A DNA stretch of 64,000 nt. It comes from Nilaparvata lugens (taxonomy: Eukaryota; Arthropoda; Insecta; Hemiptera; Delphacidae). The notes beneath the pieces are model-generated. The model searched no databases, had not been told where the DNA came from, and saw nothing but the letters and a program-made list of their open reading frames with translations. Position numbers and translations under genes: made by a program. Every line of letters begins with the position of its first letter. The first letter of the stretch is position 1. The stretch is taken from positions 27,336,097 through 27,400,096 of the forward strand of contig NC_052511.1 in the NCBI RefSeq assembly GCF_014356525.2. Reading direction: 5' to 3'. This document shows, piece by piece, positions 50,201-62,749 of this stretch.

Positions 50201-53200
50201 ATGTTTGAAAGAACGGTTGAAGTGCGGTTCAACTTACAGGAAGTGAATGATTTCTCTCAGACTTTATTAATTAGGAGAAAATAGTTGCGAACACAGTGAT
50301 ATGAGTTTCGGTGCTGGATTGTGGAAGAACTTTGAACAAATGCGAGGCCAAATGACGTTTCCCAAAGTAAAACTTATGTGTGCGATTTTGAGTGATAGCA
50401 ATGAGATAAGTATGAATGTATGTTTGTGTATGTGAATATTTGCCAACAGAACACAATTAAAACCCAAGCCGTTCCCAGACGGCGTTAACTTTCAACATTT
50501 CTGAATAATTATTGTTGAATTACTGAAACAACAACAGCGTCACCTCTCCCATCGAGACACCCTGTATCGAAAGAAACAAATCGAAATAACCAATACAATT
50601 TATAATACACATTATTTTTCACGTTAGAAAAAATAGATGTGTGTTTTTGGTCCAATCTGCGATGATGATAATAAAATTATTAAAATAACGGTTAAATTGT
50701 GGTCTTGAAAGACAAAATCTAGTTGAAATATTATGAATTACATTGTTGTTGAATCGACGAGTGAACGATGTTTGAAATATCTTTTTATAGCTTTTGAAAA
50801 GTCCATTGGTTTCATCCTATACGAAGTATGATACATTCAACAAATCCTTATCTCCAGTTTTTTAATATTCACATTGAGAGATTGATGTGTTTTCTTGTGG
50901 ATAAAATGATCTAATATAATGTTATTTGTTACTTTTTTTATAATATCATGTTTATGTATTATATTGAGGAAGCATTCGGCTGTTGCATTTACTTGTAGTG
51001 TGTGAAGCCAGTATTAAAATTATATCATTTCTTTGGTCTGGGCGTTTGTATCAGAATATAACTATGTAAAACACACTAGCACTTGATAAATAGCTTTTTT
51101 AACGGTTCTTAACATGCCTGGTTCATTCCTAATCGTGTCATACTTATAAATAAATACATATATATATATAAATATATCATGTCTTGAATCTGATTTCATC
51201 TTGACTTATGCAAAATATCTAAAATAAGCTTCTTGGAACTCGTTTTAGGTACTATACAGTACATATTTAAAGATTGATGGTTTTAAATCCTTTTTATGTA
51301 TTGAAGGGAATGAAAAACTTTCAAGAAGTATTTAGAAACCAGTTCGAAAATTTGCATTAGTAAAGGCCTAAACCTTCTTAGCGTGATACTGGTTCTGGTC
51401 ATTTGTCTTTAATTCAGTCGTGGTTAATACTTTGATGGTATTGTCATATTTCTCCATTACTATCGATATATCTTCAACTATGATTTCATTGTTATAGAAT
51501 TTAATTGTTTTCTCAACATTATACGTTTCTCAAATAATACCATTCATTTCACTCAATATTCATACAAATTTCTTGATAATCAAAATGAATAAGCTCAACT
51601 CATCTAAGCTAAAATCCTGTATAGCCTGTTATATTGTACAAAACTCATTAATATCCAGAATTCTTCATCATCATAGTATAAATAGTTTTCTTCTATTGAT
51701 GTTGTGTGGTGTCATAATACTGTTATTTCCTAATAATTCGTCTTGAAAGAGTTGAAGTATCTATCGACGTTTTTGAATACTTGAAATAGAGCCGAACATT
51801 GATTTCGACTCTATTGAAATATAGTCAACTAGTGGATGGTGTACTAATGTTAGAATTTAATCACCTTCAATTAGTAACAAATTAGCAAAAAACTCCCAAC
51901 TCATCAACCCCTGTTGTGATTTTGAATACGCTGAATCGCAAAAACTTTTTGGTGAGTTGGAAAATATTTGCTTTAACCGAATCGTAAACTATTAAGTGCT
52001 CCATACGGAATACTTCATTTCAGATGTTTAAATTTTTACAGTTGAAAACCATGGAATTATCACGATTCGTAAGCGTACTGGTTTTCTTCCTATAAAAATT
52101 TAGAAAAAAATGGTCTCAAATTGTTTATAATTAAAACTGGAAATGACATCCAATCATAATTTACTCCAACTCTCCGTTTACCAGAAGTTATACAACTATT
52201 AATCAAATAACCATATAAATTGAGAGCCTCATATTTAAAAATATAAAATACTCATGTTCAAATACTGTGTACACAAATTATTGTTAGCGAATTTTTAAAT
52301 CATACAATAATTGTATAAATTTTGATGAAGTCGAATGTTGGGATTAAAAGGTATTCATTCAAATTGTTCAACGTTTTGGAAGAGCGTGATAGTTGACAAA
52401 ATTAAGGGACCAGAATGTGTTAATATTCAATTCTTGTGATGAGATATTAATTCTGGCTTCATTTTTGAAATTGCTTTTCCCTCTCATCTTAATCAAAAGT
52501 TTTATCTTGAAATTTCATTATATTTTATGATGTATAATTTATTTATCTTGAAAGCAATGTCACAAATATGTGAAACATAGAATACAAGTCATAACTATTT
52601 TTTAAATTTGTATTTTCACTTTGAAATGTGTTTGTTATCAAATTGCATCTAATATTGTAACACTGTATTCAATTTGAAATCGGCATTTAAAATGCTTGAT
52701 GTGGCTCTGGAAATTGAATTTAGTGATTCAATTCAAATAAGCTAATCCATTAATAATTATTTGAAGTTGATTGGAGTTTTGTGATTATATGAATGACCAT
52801 TCTGTTGTGTATAGATTTACTTGTAAATTTTCGTGTATATTCTGTACATTGTTCGAGTGTAGAAAAAGCTCTATTGTAAAATGTTCTGTGTAATTTTGAA
52901 TAGAAATGCGAATTTATAAACAAATATATATATATATATAATATACAAACGCCCAGAACTGTTTGGGTAAATAGATTGATTTGTTTTTTCAAATAGATAT
53001 ATCATCTACATTCGGGATTATAAAGTGTGTGTTAGGCTGATTGGATGTGTACATATTATAATATAAAGATTTGTAATTTTTATTTTGTCTGAGAAAGGAA
53101 CTTTTTTGCGTGAGATATGAAGAGGCCATTGCTTGACCTGTTATTTGTGCAAGGCTTGCCTGTCTATCAAATTAAGATCAATTTGTAAATCATTTTCTTG

Positions 53201-54563
53201 TCAAAACAAAAGTATAAACCAAATTTTCTGAATAGAATAGGTGTAATCATTCATCCACCAACTTATGATGTATTGTATTGATTTTGAAATAATGTCTACT
53301 TTTGGGTCTATGGAGTTAGTTTGCTGTGTGAAATAGTTATCATGTTTTGTTTATCAAGACAATAATGGGGACGTGGATTTGAATCATGGGGTTGAAATCA
53401 CATCCACATCCAACCAACGTGGATCATGATCCCACTCCCATTCTTACATCCCACATTCAACCCTATCTATCTTTCTGGTCATCAATGAAAAATAATCATC
53501 ATGCTCTAAGGTGTTCAATATGTACATTATGAAAGATCCATAAACAATAATTAAACATGCAGATTTGAGGCGAAAATTATTTTTATCTTTAAATAAATTT
53601 AGGGACCAGTCAACCAGATTCTGTGTGTTTACTGAGTTTTACAATTTTACATGGAGCATTGAAGTACAATGCGGTTTCCTAGAAAAATATTTTGATTATT
53701 AGCGTCTTTTTTTAATTTTGCTGTCTATTGGGAAAATTGGAAGAAATTTTTGTTTCAAAATGATTCACTCCCGGCTGAAGAATCCCAAAAATTTAAAAAT
53801 ACATTTCATATTATATCGAATTACTGTTAACATCACTTGAGAACGGTGCAGAAAAGGTTTATATATCCATACAATTATAAATTTAAAAATTCAACAGTAA
53901 AATAATAATTTACTGCGGTTCTCTTTAGTAGCCTAGGCTTATTATATCTGATTCAAATCACTTTGATATTCTAGCTTAGTAAGCGAATCCATTCCCTTAT
54001 TAATTTAGTCTTTATTAATATCTATCTGATTCTCTATAATAAACTGACTCACTTGTCACTTCGATTTTTCTTTCAAAGTAAATCGATAGTGGGTGACAAC
54101 TGACCGTTGAAATTGAAAAAATATTAGCAGATAAATTATAAAAAACTAGAATCAGAGTCGAATACAAGGCTATTATAGAACAGCATGTCATGACCAACGG
54201 CATTTATTTAAATTTGATAATTTACATTAAAATATTTTATCAATAATTAGTAAAACAATTTGAAAAAATAGAGTTAAGCCACTTTAATAAAATAATTTTA
54301 ATTACATGAAATTCATTCATGCTTGCATTTTTTCCTCGATAAGCATTATAGTGCTTTTCACCCAAGGGTTGCCTTGATGGCATTCACCCTTCCAAAGGAG
54401 TACCAAGAGCACAGCACCTCATGAGAACGATTAATAACCCTACTGCTGAGTCAGTTTCCTCCCTAAAACCTTAGTGTTTGGCCTATTTGCACAGTCCAAG
54501 TCTAAAATACTAATCTAGTATTAAATGTAGTCAAGGCAATAAATGCTCAAAAAAGGGTAGGCT

Positions 54564-55028
54564 ATGGAGGAAAAAGTTTGGAAGACAATTTTTGACACTA
54601 AAGTTCTGTTTAGTGTAGTAAGGAGGTTAAAATACCAAACTTCCCCCTGTGCTAAGGGAGTGGGTTTGTTTCAAAGGTACCATTTTTTGGTCTCTCGCAA
54701 CTCTAAAACTAAGCGTCTTTCGGACATGACTATTCTGTACGAACTTAGAGCTTACAAAATTCCCTACAACATTCACTTAATGCTCTTTAATTCTACGATT
54801 AGTAGCCTGGCCTGCCTATTCATTTGTTCGAAGTATTGTTTGAAAGATATAAGTCCAGAAACTGCAAAATCCGTGTTTTTAAAAATCTCACACTTTCAAG
54901 AGCATATTGCAAAACCTATTGAAGATATAAAACTCACAACATTTTTAGGAAATTTATCAAGCTCAACTTTTGAACGGTTAGTCATGTCAGTGGAGCGCAT
55001 TGCTTGTTCCCAATATATGAACGGGTAA
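54564..55028 (+). CDS. Unassigned open frame, 154 codons, possible exon or relic gene
   Basis: An uninterrupted ATG-to-stop frame of 154 residues starting MEEKVWKTIFDTKVLFSVV and ending ERIACSQYMNG. Composition is protein-like: mixed hydrophobic and charged residues, with no simple repeat. The frame's stop is created only two bases past a good donor (CGG|GTAAGC at 55,025), and a TAG acceptor-like trinucleotide lies three bases before the ATG. It could therefore be an internal or first exon of 54,561-55,024. I recognise no domain. Alternatives are a decayed transposon or a chance frame: 465 nt open in DNA this AT-rich is unusual but not impossible. No downstream partner exon was identified. 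Low confidence that it is a functional gene. Confidence 0.3.
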   Translation: MEEKVWKTIFDTKVLFSVVRRLKYQTSPCAKGVGLFQRYHFLVSRNSKTKRLSDMTILYELRAYKIPYNIHLMLFNSTISSLACLFICSKYCLKDISPETAKSVFLKISHFQEHIAKPIEDIKLTTFLGNLSSSTFERLVMSVERIACSQYMNG

Positions 55029-56189
55029 GCAACAAATTAAAAAATGCCACTTTTAAACAACCCTCATCCCTTTAGCATAAGTGGTAGGGATGGAGACCCT
55101 ACATCTTAACTGGTCCAAACAAAGCTGCTAAGTCGAAAATTGAGTTCAGCAAACACTCCCTCCAAATTCTGTTGTCAATTGATCTATTGTTGCAAAAGTG
55201 AAGATTTCACACTCAAAAATAAAACTACTGCAACGGTTTTAGGGAAATGAAGAAAATTAAAGATAATTTAATGCTCTATAGTCAGCATGGCATTTTTAAA
55301 TCGATAATTAAAAAGCTCTATGTTGCCAAAAATAACAAAAATTGGAGCAAAACGTGTTTTTATCTAAAATCTCGAAAACTATGAGAGACAATCATGAAAA
55401 AAGTTGTGAGATGAACGCTGTAGGAAATTTTGTACAGAATAGTCATGTCCTTTAAACGTATAGTTTTCGAGATATTTGCGAGGGTCCAAAAAATTGTACC
55501 TTTTCATAGGGGTGGGGACTTTTGGTATGTTTACCTTCTTATACCCTAAACTGAACTGCGGGTTAAAAAATCTGGTGAAGCGAACTCACACACTTTCCTT
55601 GCCGTTATGAAAATTGATCAACTGACGCTAGTGTTCACGCGCATCTCAAGTCTACTATTCTAAGATCCAAGCCAGCTGGTGACAGGACAATAGCGCTGCA
55701 GACACACGAAGTCTGCTATCTCTTCATTATAGTGAATAACTAGCAGGAACCCGTGCTTCGCAAGGATCTATTTTCAAACTTGATAATCTGAAAACTTGAC
55801 TTAATGAAATTTTAAAGAACTTAAAATAGGCCTATAACCATTCTTGGTTAATTAAGAATCTAGCCTATAAGCAAAATTTCAAGTTAATTACTAATTAGTC
55901 CAGTAGTTCAGACGCAGTGATGCGTCAAACATAATTTTCCTATCCCATACGTGTATAAGCCTACTCTTTATTTTATTATAGATATGGTTAACGATTGCAA
56001 GAGATAGGAGTGTGGAACAGAATAGTTGTGAAACTATGATAGCGCCAGAAGGTCTCAAACACAATAGTAGGTACTACTTGAACTTTTTGAAAGTGATTTA
56101 AGAAAAAAATGTTAAAACAACAGAACTGAAAGTTGTCAACCTTATCATTCTACCTCCATTAGAGGCTTTTGTTTGAGCCGAAAGAAATC

Positions 56190-57286
56190 TTCTATTTAAA
56201 TAAAAAAATGAATGTCTGTTTGTGTGTTTGTTCCCTATGACTTGAAAAATACTTGACATAACGGCATGAAACTTTGGGAATATGTTGTGTGAATATTGGG
56301 GATGGTTTCTGACCAGAAATTTTAATAGGGTGGCTAATAATGATTATTTATTAATCTATTTTACAGACCTATGTTTTCAAAATTGTTGGCCTAGAGGCTA
56401 CCAAAGAACGAAAAGATGATTATGATTCAAGATCATATTGAGATAATATGATTTAGCATCTAAAGTTACCAGCTGTAATAAACACGTCACCCTATGATAA
56501 ATTGTGTAGGCTACTGATATTACAACGGTAGTTATAGGTGCGTACAGATATACGCGCCGCGAACATGATCAATTCACTTTTAATCAGCTGATGCCAAGCT
56601 TTTTATATCTGTATTTTTACAGGAACAGTAAGATTCAGATATAATAAGCTTGGCATCAGCTGATTAAAAGTGAATTACTCATGTTCGCGGCGCATATATC
56701 TGTACGCACCTTTGGAGTTGAAGTATAGTTGATTGGTTCCAGTTGTAGATAATGGTTCCTTAGAAGACCTATACAAATAATTATCACTCGCCCTATCATT
56801 GAGTAACCGGAAAATGTTGGAAAAAATTATTCACCTCATGGAAGAGAGTTGTTCATATTGCATTTATTATTACTGAAGAATTTCAGAATAATTCACATTT
56901 TTTTTTTAATTTAGCTTAGCTTATTTTCATCCTGAAAATCCTAAAATGGAAGATGGAAAGAATATGTAATTCCTGGTGATGATTCATCGTACATCGCATA
57001 TTTCCTGGACCATCTAATCAACAACTATGAAAACATTGAACTCATCTTTGAAACACTAATTTATCCTATTTTTTTTTTAATTAAACACTTTACTGTTAGA
57101 TATTACTACCAATTGATTGAGAAGAATATGTTTTGGGAATAATGAATGCTGCATGACTAAGCACATAGGAAGTCCGTATTTAGATGTGAATGAAAATATT
57201 GATTGTCAGATAAATTTCATGATTCACCAAATAAAGTGAAGTATACATTGACTTTTGGCGGTACGAAGTTCGCCAGGTAAGCTAGT
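56190..57286 (+). mobile_element. Non-autonomous Helitron inside the 4-kb inverted-repeat element
   Basis: Starts near TCTATTTAAATAAAAAAATG, ends TTTTGGCGGTACGAAGTTCG, CCAGGTAAGCTAGT: hairpin then CTAG|T. It shares CTAAGCACATAGGAAGTCC with the Helitron at 39.3 kb. It contains a MITE at 56,537-56,710. The 5' boundary is uncertain by a few bases. Confidence 0.7.
56537..56710. mobile_element. 174-bp MITE with about 75-bp inverted repeats
   Basis: Begins GGTGCGTACAGATATACGCG and ends with its near reverse complement, CATATATCTGTACGCACC. The arms include CCGCGAACATG, TTCACTTTTAATCAGCTGAT and GCCAAGCTT. A target duplication could not be defined. Confidence 0.8.
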
Positions 57287-58029
57287 TGTAAATAAAGCTT
57301 TATTATTAATAGTCAACACTGAAAAAAGACAGGCTCAATCACCAGGAATACTATAAATTCTGTGAAGGACCAGTAAGCCATTAATTTTGATTAGTTTAAT
57401 CACTTACATTATGGACAATCAATACGTATGACATTTATTAGCTACAAAATAAAAAACTTTGATTGAAGTGACCCCGACTACTACAATATGAATAACCATT
57501 TAGATCGAATAAAAGATATTACTCACATCTCTCATCAACTCGTACTTCTTGTTCACAAAATATTAACACAAAAATATGAGTTATATTGAATATACAAGCC
57601 CACGGCTAGTACTCAAGTTTGTCTTTTTCTGGCCATGCTACAAATGAATATAGGTTTATGTTTGACATCTTGTTTTTGTAATCTTGTTGTCTATTAAGAA
57701 ATTTTTCAATGTGATTTTTGTTTGCAATAAAATTTGAAAAAAGAATTATCATCAAACTCCTAACCAAAGAAAATCTCTGTGCTCTGTTCCAATCGGAATG
57801 TATGAGACTCATACAACTATGGAACAAACACGTGGCTAGTGCTTTCGATCCATGGAAAATTAAATTCGATCAGCTGATTGATGAAATTATTTTAAGCTTT
57901 CCAATGATTATAACATATGTTAGAATATCATGTGTCAATTATCTCAGTTCCATATATGGCATTCACCTTACCATGTTCATAACCTTACTAAATATGATCC
58001 TTTTTCATCCTTTGGAACCCTTAGAGGCA

Positions 58030-58450
58030 AAATATATCAAAATCCGTTCTTAGTGCGCGTCTAGCATGTTTGAAGAATATTTGTGCAAAGTTTCAAGTCT
58101 GTAGGACAATTAGTTTGAGCTGTAGTGTGATTTTACATCAAAATTTTCGAAAAATGCCCTCTCCTGGACCCCCCTGTGCTCCTGATCAAAATTTTTCTGC
58201 ATAGATCTAATTTTTTTTCGTAGCTGAACAAAAAAGTTCCTCATGACTTTGCTGTGCAATGAGCGGTTAAAAAGTACAAAATTTTGGGGGGCCCCAGCTC
58301 CCTCAGGGGGGCAAATTTCTGAAAATCCTTTCTTAGTGGATGTTTTCAGGCTACCATAAACAATCGTGCAAAATTTCAAGTTTTTAGGCTCAATAGTTTG
58401 GGCTGTGGTGTGATTTCAGTCTGTCGGGGCTTAGCCTTTTATAAGTATAG
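58030..58450 (+). repeat. Dispersed repeat (GTGCAAAGTTTCAAGTCTGTAG motif duplicated)
   Basis: Two diverged halves: TTAGTGCGCGTCTAGCATGT .. TTGTGCAAAGTTTCAAGT .. TTGAGCTGTAGTGTGATTTT, then TTAGTGGATGTTTTCAGGCT .. CGTGCAAAATTTCAAGT .. TTGGGCTGTGGTGTGATTTC. It ends TCGGGGCTTAGCCTTTTATA, like the tail at 7.6 kb. The 111- and 89-codon frames overlapping it are not considered genes. Confidence 0.55.
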
Positions 58451-58498
58451 AGAGAGAAGAGAAGAAGAAGAAGAGAAGAAGAAGATAAGAGAGAGTAG
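58446..58498. repeat. GA/GAA-rich simple repeat
   Basis: AGAGAGAGAAGAGAAGAAGA-type purine tract of about 50 bp. Confidence 0.85.
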
Positions 58499-59959
58499 GG
58501 TTGTGTTTGTTCGCATCAAAACATGTCAACTTCTGGATTGCATACCGGAAAACGGGAATTATTTAGATCTCCAAATTTTGCACATAGATTCTAAAAATAT
58601 CAATCTCGTGCTCCTGGAAGCCCAAATTATTATTCTCCTTCTAGATTTTTCAGAATTAATGTTTAAATTTCATTAATGGTACATTCGATTTGATTAAAAA
58701 ATCACCAAATCATATGGTCGAAATTAAAAAAGTAACATTTGTTTCTATATTGCTTGCTACCTGAAAAACATAGTTTTGAAACTTCGTTTTCCTGATGCAA
58801 TGTTTAGGCCTACACGTGGCATGGATTATTAATTTTTCAGCTAGAACAATTTTTGAGACAAAGTGCTAAATAAACGTCTACAGTTTCATCAATGCTTTAT
58901 CGGCAATATGAAAACGCATGCAGTTAATATGTCTTTAAATGAAGGTGTTGTTATTTACATAAAGAAATTATATTCTTCCATTTTTATTTAATTAAAATTT
59001 CAAAATTATTCGAGCCCTGATAGAATGACTGACTCACTGTACAGTCAGTCGAAAATTTTAATATTGGAATGAGGGGTATTTTGGCAAGCTGAGCAAAAAA
59101 ATAAGGTCATATGCACCTTTTCGTTATATCTTCAAATGAAAAATGAGTTTTGTGGGTTGTCAAAACTCCCTCTGAAAGGGAAACTATTTAACTTATTCTA
59201 TCTTTTAGTAAAATAACAATGATCATCCATCCATGTATCATCTTCTATACTATAATAAAGGAAAGAACTGGATTATAAACGTAGCCTATACAGATGTAAA
59301 GTATAGGGAAATTATGTTTGACGCATTATCACGTCAGAACTACTGGACTGATTAATTTGAAATTTTGCATATAGATTCTTGCTTAACCGAGGGTGGTTAT
59401 AGACCAATTTTAAATTCTTCAAGATTTGATTACATCAAGTTTTCAATTATTTGTCATGCTTCCAGTTTGTATGGAAGCAGCAGAAGATTTCTCTTAAAAG
59501 GGAAATTAGAAGATACTTATGATTGGGGATCCTTTTCGAATGATAAAAACAGGTTTTCCGTCACACCCAAATATTTTCCGCCATTTTGAATCCAACTTCT
59601 TTTTTTAATTGAAAGGTGGTCATACTGATTTACTTAAAATGCAGCATATAAATTCTTAATCAACCGAGGATTCTTATAGGCCTATTTTGAATTCTTCTAG
59701 ATTTCATTACGTCAAAATTTTATGAAAGACCCTTGCGAAGCACGGGTTACCTGCTAGTAGTGAATAATTTAATAGAATAAACTTTTGCAAACAGTTTGTA
59801 ATTGAATAATCTTATTTTCTCGAATTTCGAGCTTATTTTCAATTTTATGTGAAAAAGTTACAAAACATTAACATTTTTATGCTTAATCTTTTCCACTTGA
59901 AATTTATTGTTCAAATTGTATCTGAAGCCTGATAATTGGGAATCTAAAATCAAACTTTG

Positions 59960-60411
59960 CATAGATGGGGCTTATTTATACAGAAATTTTTACAGATATG
60001 GGACTTGTGGCAGTTGATAGAGCTTATCAATGACTTTCTTAGGTATGAATTTGATCAAAATCGTTGGAGCCGTTTTCGAGAAAATCGCGAAAACCCCTGT
60101 TTTTGACAACATTTTCGCCATTTTAGCCGCCATCTTGAATTGCATTTGATCGAAATTGTTCGTGTCGAATCCTTATAGTGTAAGGACCTTAAGTTTCAAA
60201 TTTCAAGTCATTCCGTTAATTGGGAGATGAGATATCGTGTACACAGACGCACATACACTCATACACACACACATACAGACCAATACCCAAAAACCACTTT
60301 TTTGGACTCAGGGGACCTTGAAACGTATAGAAATTTAGAAATTGGGGTACCTTAATTTTTTTTGGAAAGCAATACTTTCCTTACCTATGGTAATAGAGAA
60401 AGGAAAGTAAA
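59960..60411 (+). repeat. Dispersed repeat, second long copy
   Basis: Matches 24.74-25.44 kb: AAAATCGTTGGAGCCGTTTT, CGCCATTTTAGCCGCCATCT, a CA-rich stretch, then CTCAGGGGACCTTGAAACGT and the tail GGAAAGCAATACTTTCCTTA. Confidence 0.7.
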
Positions 60412-60639
60412 AATTGTCTTCCAAACTTTTCCCTGTAAGAAATTATAAGTAAATTACCCTGAATGGAATGTCTATTATTAACAACATTAATTAAAATTCC
60501 CCCAATAATTTTAATTAATAAATTAATTAACTCTTCATTGACTGTAATATGAAGCTGTTGTTGCATATATGTTTTCCTTTCAGATTTTTTCATTGAGCCT
60601 CCAGTCTCGGCAACATATGGGTTGTCAAGTGTCTGGTCA

Positions 60640-60960
60640 ATTCGGGGGGCATTAGCTGTTATTGCGCTAATTACACTAGGGTTGACAGATTCTGGTGGAG
60701 TCTGAGACTACAACCGCCGCGATTCGCCGGCGACTACTAAAACCGAGCGTTGCATGTGTACAGCACCACGTGTTTCCCTATACCTAGCAACCGCTCGGTT
60801 GGTCAACCGAACGTAAGTCGCTGTCATGTGAACAGGCTCTAACATTCGGACGCCAATTGTTGCTCTATTGCGGCCGAATTTATTACGAGCCTAAATCACC
60901 AGGTGAAATTAGTTTCAACTGTGTCAGGTGATTTCGACCTATCTCAAAAGTCAAGTTTTT
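60640..60960. other. GC-rich unclassified segment
   Basis: Contains GAGACTACAACCGCCGCGAT, TCGCCGGCGACTAC and AGCAACCGCTCGGTTGGTCA with local inverted pieces (ACCGAGCG / CGCTCGGT). No reading frame of note. Possibly a transposon relic; not assigned. Confidence 0.4.
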
Positions 60961-61476
60961 GAGGTTTCGTTCGTAGGTTCCATAACATTACCATGTTCCA
61001 CTATGATTGATTGATCATGAGACCGTCAATCTGAGTGCATTATTTCATGCAGAATTATATTAGTAATTTTTTTTAAAGGGCTTCTCGGTCTCTCCACATT
61101 ATATGCTAGTTGCTTTATACCTTGCTATTTGCTAATTGACCTCGGTTCTAAGTTTTTTCAATTGGAATGACTTGACATTAACCTTGGTGACATTTCTTCT
61201 ACTGTGATTGAGGTCTTTTGTTTGGATTGGTATTTGGAAATTAATTGATCTGATAAATTCAAAATTTCAGAAGATACATTTTGTTGGACTCAAAATTGTG
61301 TGAATTAAGTTATAATTTTGGCAAATATCCTCTAGACTGTGTATTCTAGATCAAGATTTAAAGCAATATTGGGCGAATGTCTGTTGTTTTTATCTGGATT
61401 GTATAATATGTACATGAAAGAAAACATTTACAATCGCATGAAAAAGGAACTACAGCGTTGCAGCCAAAACTGCTCA

Positions 61477-61685
61477 AAAGATATCTCTAATAAGTGAGAT
61501 TCATTTATAATTTTTCAGCATTCCTTATAGTAATACCCATTAAACTGTATTATCAAATCAATACTGGCAAGTTTTCGACTACCGTATGTAGTAGAGGCGA
61601 TGAATTAGTCATGACCAGGCTTTTATATATCTCTAATAAGTGAGATCCATTTATAATTTTTCAGCATTCCTTATAATAACTATAT
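61477..61685. repeat. Direct repeat flanking a spacer, about 50-bp copies
   Basis: ATATCTCTAATAAGTGAGAT and CATTTATAATTTTTCAGCAT TCCTTATA occur at about 61,478 and 61,630. Confidence 0.75.
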
Positions 61686-61698
61686 TATATAATATTCA

Positions 61699-61707
61699 TT
61701 ATATATA

Positions 61708-61776
<69 letters not shown>
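61699..61776. repeat. (AT)n microsatellite
   Basis: About 78 bp of nearly pure TA repeats next to a MITE. Confidence 0.95.
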
Positions 61777-61783
<7 letters not shown>

Positions 61784-61789
61784 TTATAT

Positions 61790-62061
61790 AACAACTTCCG
61801 ACTTGGAGGGATATGCGGAGCAGAGAAAAGTAGGGATGAAGCAGCAGTGATGTTGTCGTGCTAAAGCGGACAGCGTTCTGTAGTATTTAAGAGAGTGTTT
61901 CACTGCTCATGATACGCATACGTAGTTTCCTCTCTGAAAGCACTTTATCGACTGAGTCTGATCGCCAAATTGGCAACTGCGCTTCTTTCTATGACTATTC
62001 ATCACTGGCTGATCTCCCTCCATTTATCTGCTCCACATATTCCTCCAAGTTGGAAGTTGTT
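61790..62061. mobile_element. 272-bp MITE with about 34-bp inverted repeats
   Basis: Left AACAACTTCCGACTTGGAGG GATATGCGGAGCAG; right CTGCTCCACATATTCCTCCA AGTTGGAAGTTGTT. It is inserted at the edge of the AT microsatellite, which hides any target duplication. Confidence 0.7.
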
Positions 62062-62749
62062 TTGTATGGATTATAAGGGTCTCACTATATTTTTAAATAG
62101 TATAATTATATTTGTTTTTCAATGAGGAACAGACCGAAAAGTGGTTCAACATTCGAGATGAATTTGAGGCAATCGAGCTTGTAGAGGTTGAGAGTTGTAT
62201 CTCTACAACTTGGTTTCTATCATGTATCAGACCAGACTCTAGAGGATCTTGAGATTAACAGTGAAATCGTTACGAACAGCTGTTGTTCAAACTGCGTTCA
62301 GAATTTTGTTTACAGAAGTGGAGGGGTATGATCACATTGGATACGTGCAAGTGAAAGTCAGATCATGAATGAGCCGAGAAACTAAATCTGAAGAGCCATT
62401 TAATCACGTTATGAGTTGCCTGTAGCTACTCGCACTGAACGAGTCCACAAGCTGGTAGCGTTCAGTGTGAGTGTTCCTATTGCTCTTTCCACATTTTGTT
62501 TCTCATCTGCGCGCTTGGTCAGCACTTGCACATACATATAAGCATTCAATGAGATAAATGTTGACTCTAATATTCGTGCTTTTCAATGCACCTTGGACAA
62601 CACACCTTGTACTGTTTACGCCGCAAAGTGTGTCCAGTCCAATCCACGCCACACCAAACCACGCTGTGGGAAGTTTTTGTAAAAGCATAGTTGGAAGTGC
62701 TGCACCGCAATCTGAATCCAGCCCAGCACAATCCACTACGTAAACATCC

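Larger units (their letters stand above)
46305..54300 (+). other. Presumed Galphaq 3' UTR and flank, no exon recognised
   Basis: Eight kilobases of AT-rich DNA with several AATAAA sites, TA tracts near 47,040, 51,150 and 52,925, and small tandem duplications (47.2 and 49.5 kb). Searched by eye for an alternative Gq C-terminal exon (VFAAVKDT, KEYNLV) without success. Confidence 0.5.
55740..59757. mobile_element. 4.0-kb terminal-inverted-repeat element with 10-bp target duplication
   Basis: The left end CTAGCAGGAACCCGTGCTTC GCAAGG and the right end CCTTGCGAAGCACGGGTTAC CTGCTAG are inverted repeats. The 10-bp direct repeat TAGTGAATAA abuts both (55,730-55,739 and 59,758-59,767). Inverted similarity continues for more than 100 bp (AAAATAGGCCTATAA, GGTTAATTAAGAATCT). 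A 9-11 bp duplication with long inverted repeats suggests a Mutator-like superfamily element. No transposase frame recognised; interior is a Helitron, a MITE and the 58.03-58.45 kb repeat. Confidence 0.7.

Noticed and set aside
57718..58053. 111-codon + frame
   Set aside because: Its end runs into the dispersed repeat starting at about 58.03 kb, it has no splice context, and it lies inside the 4-kb transposon.
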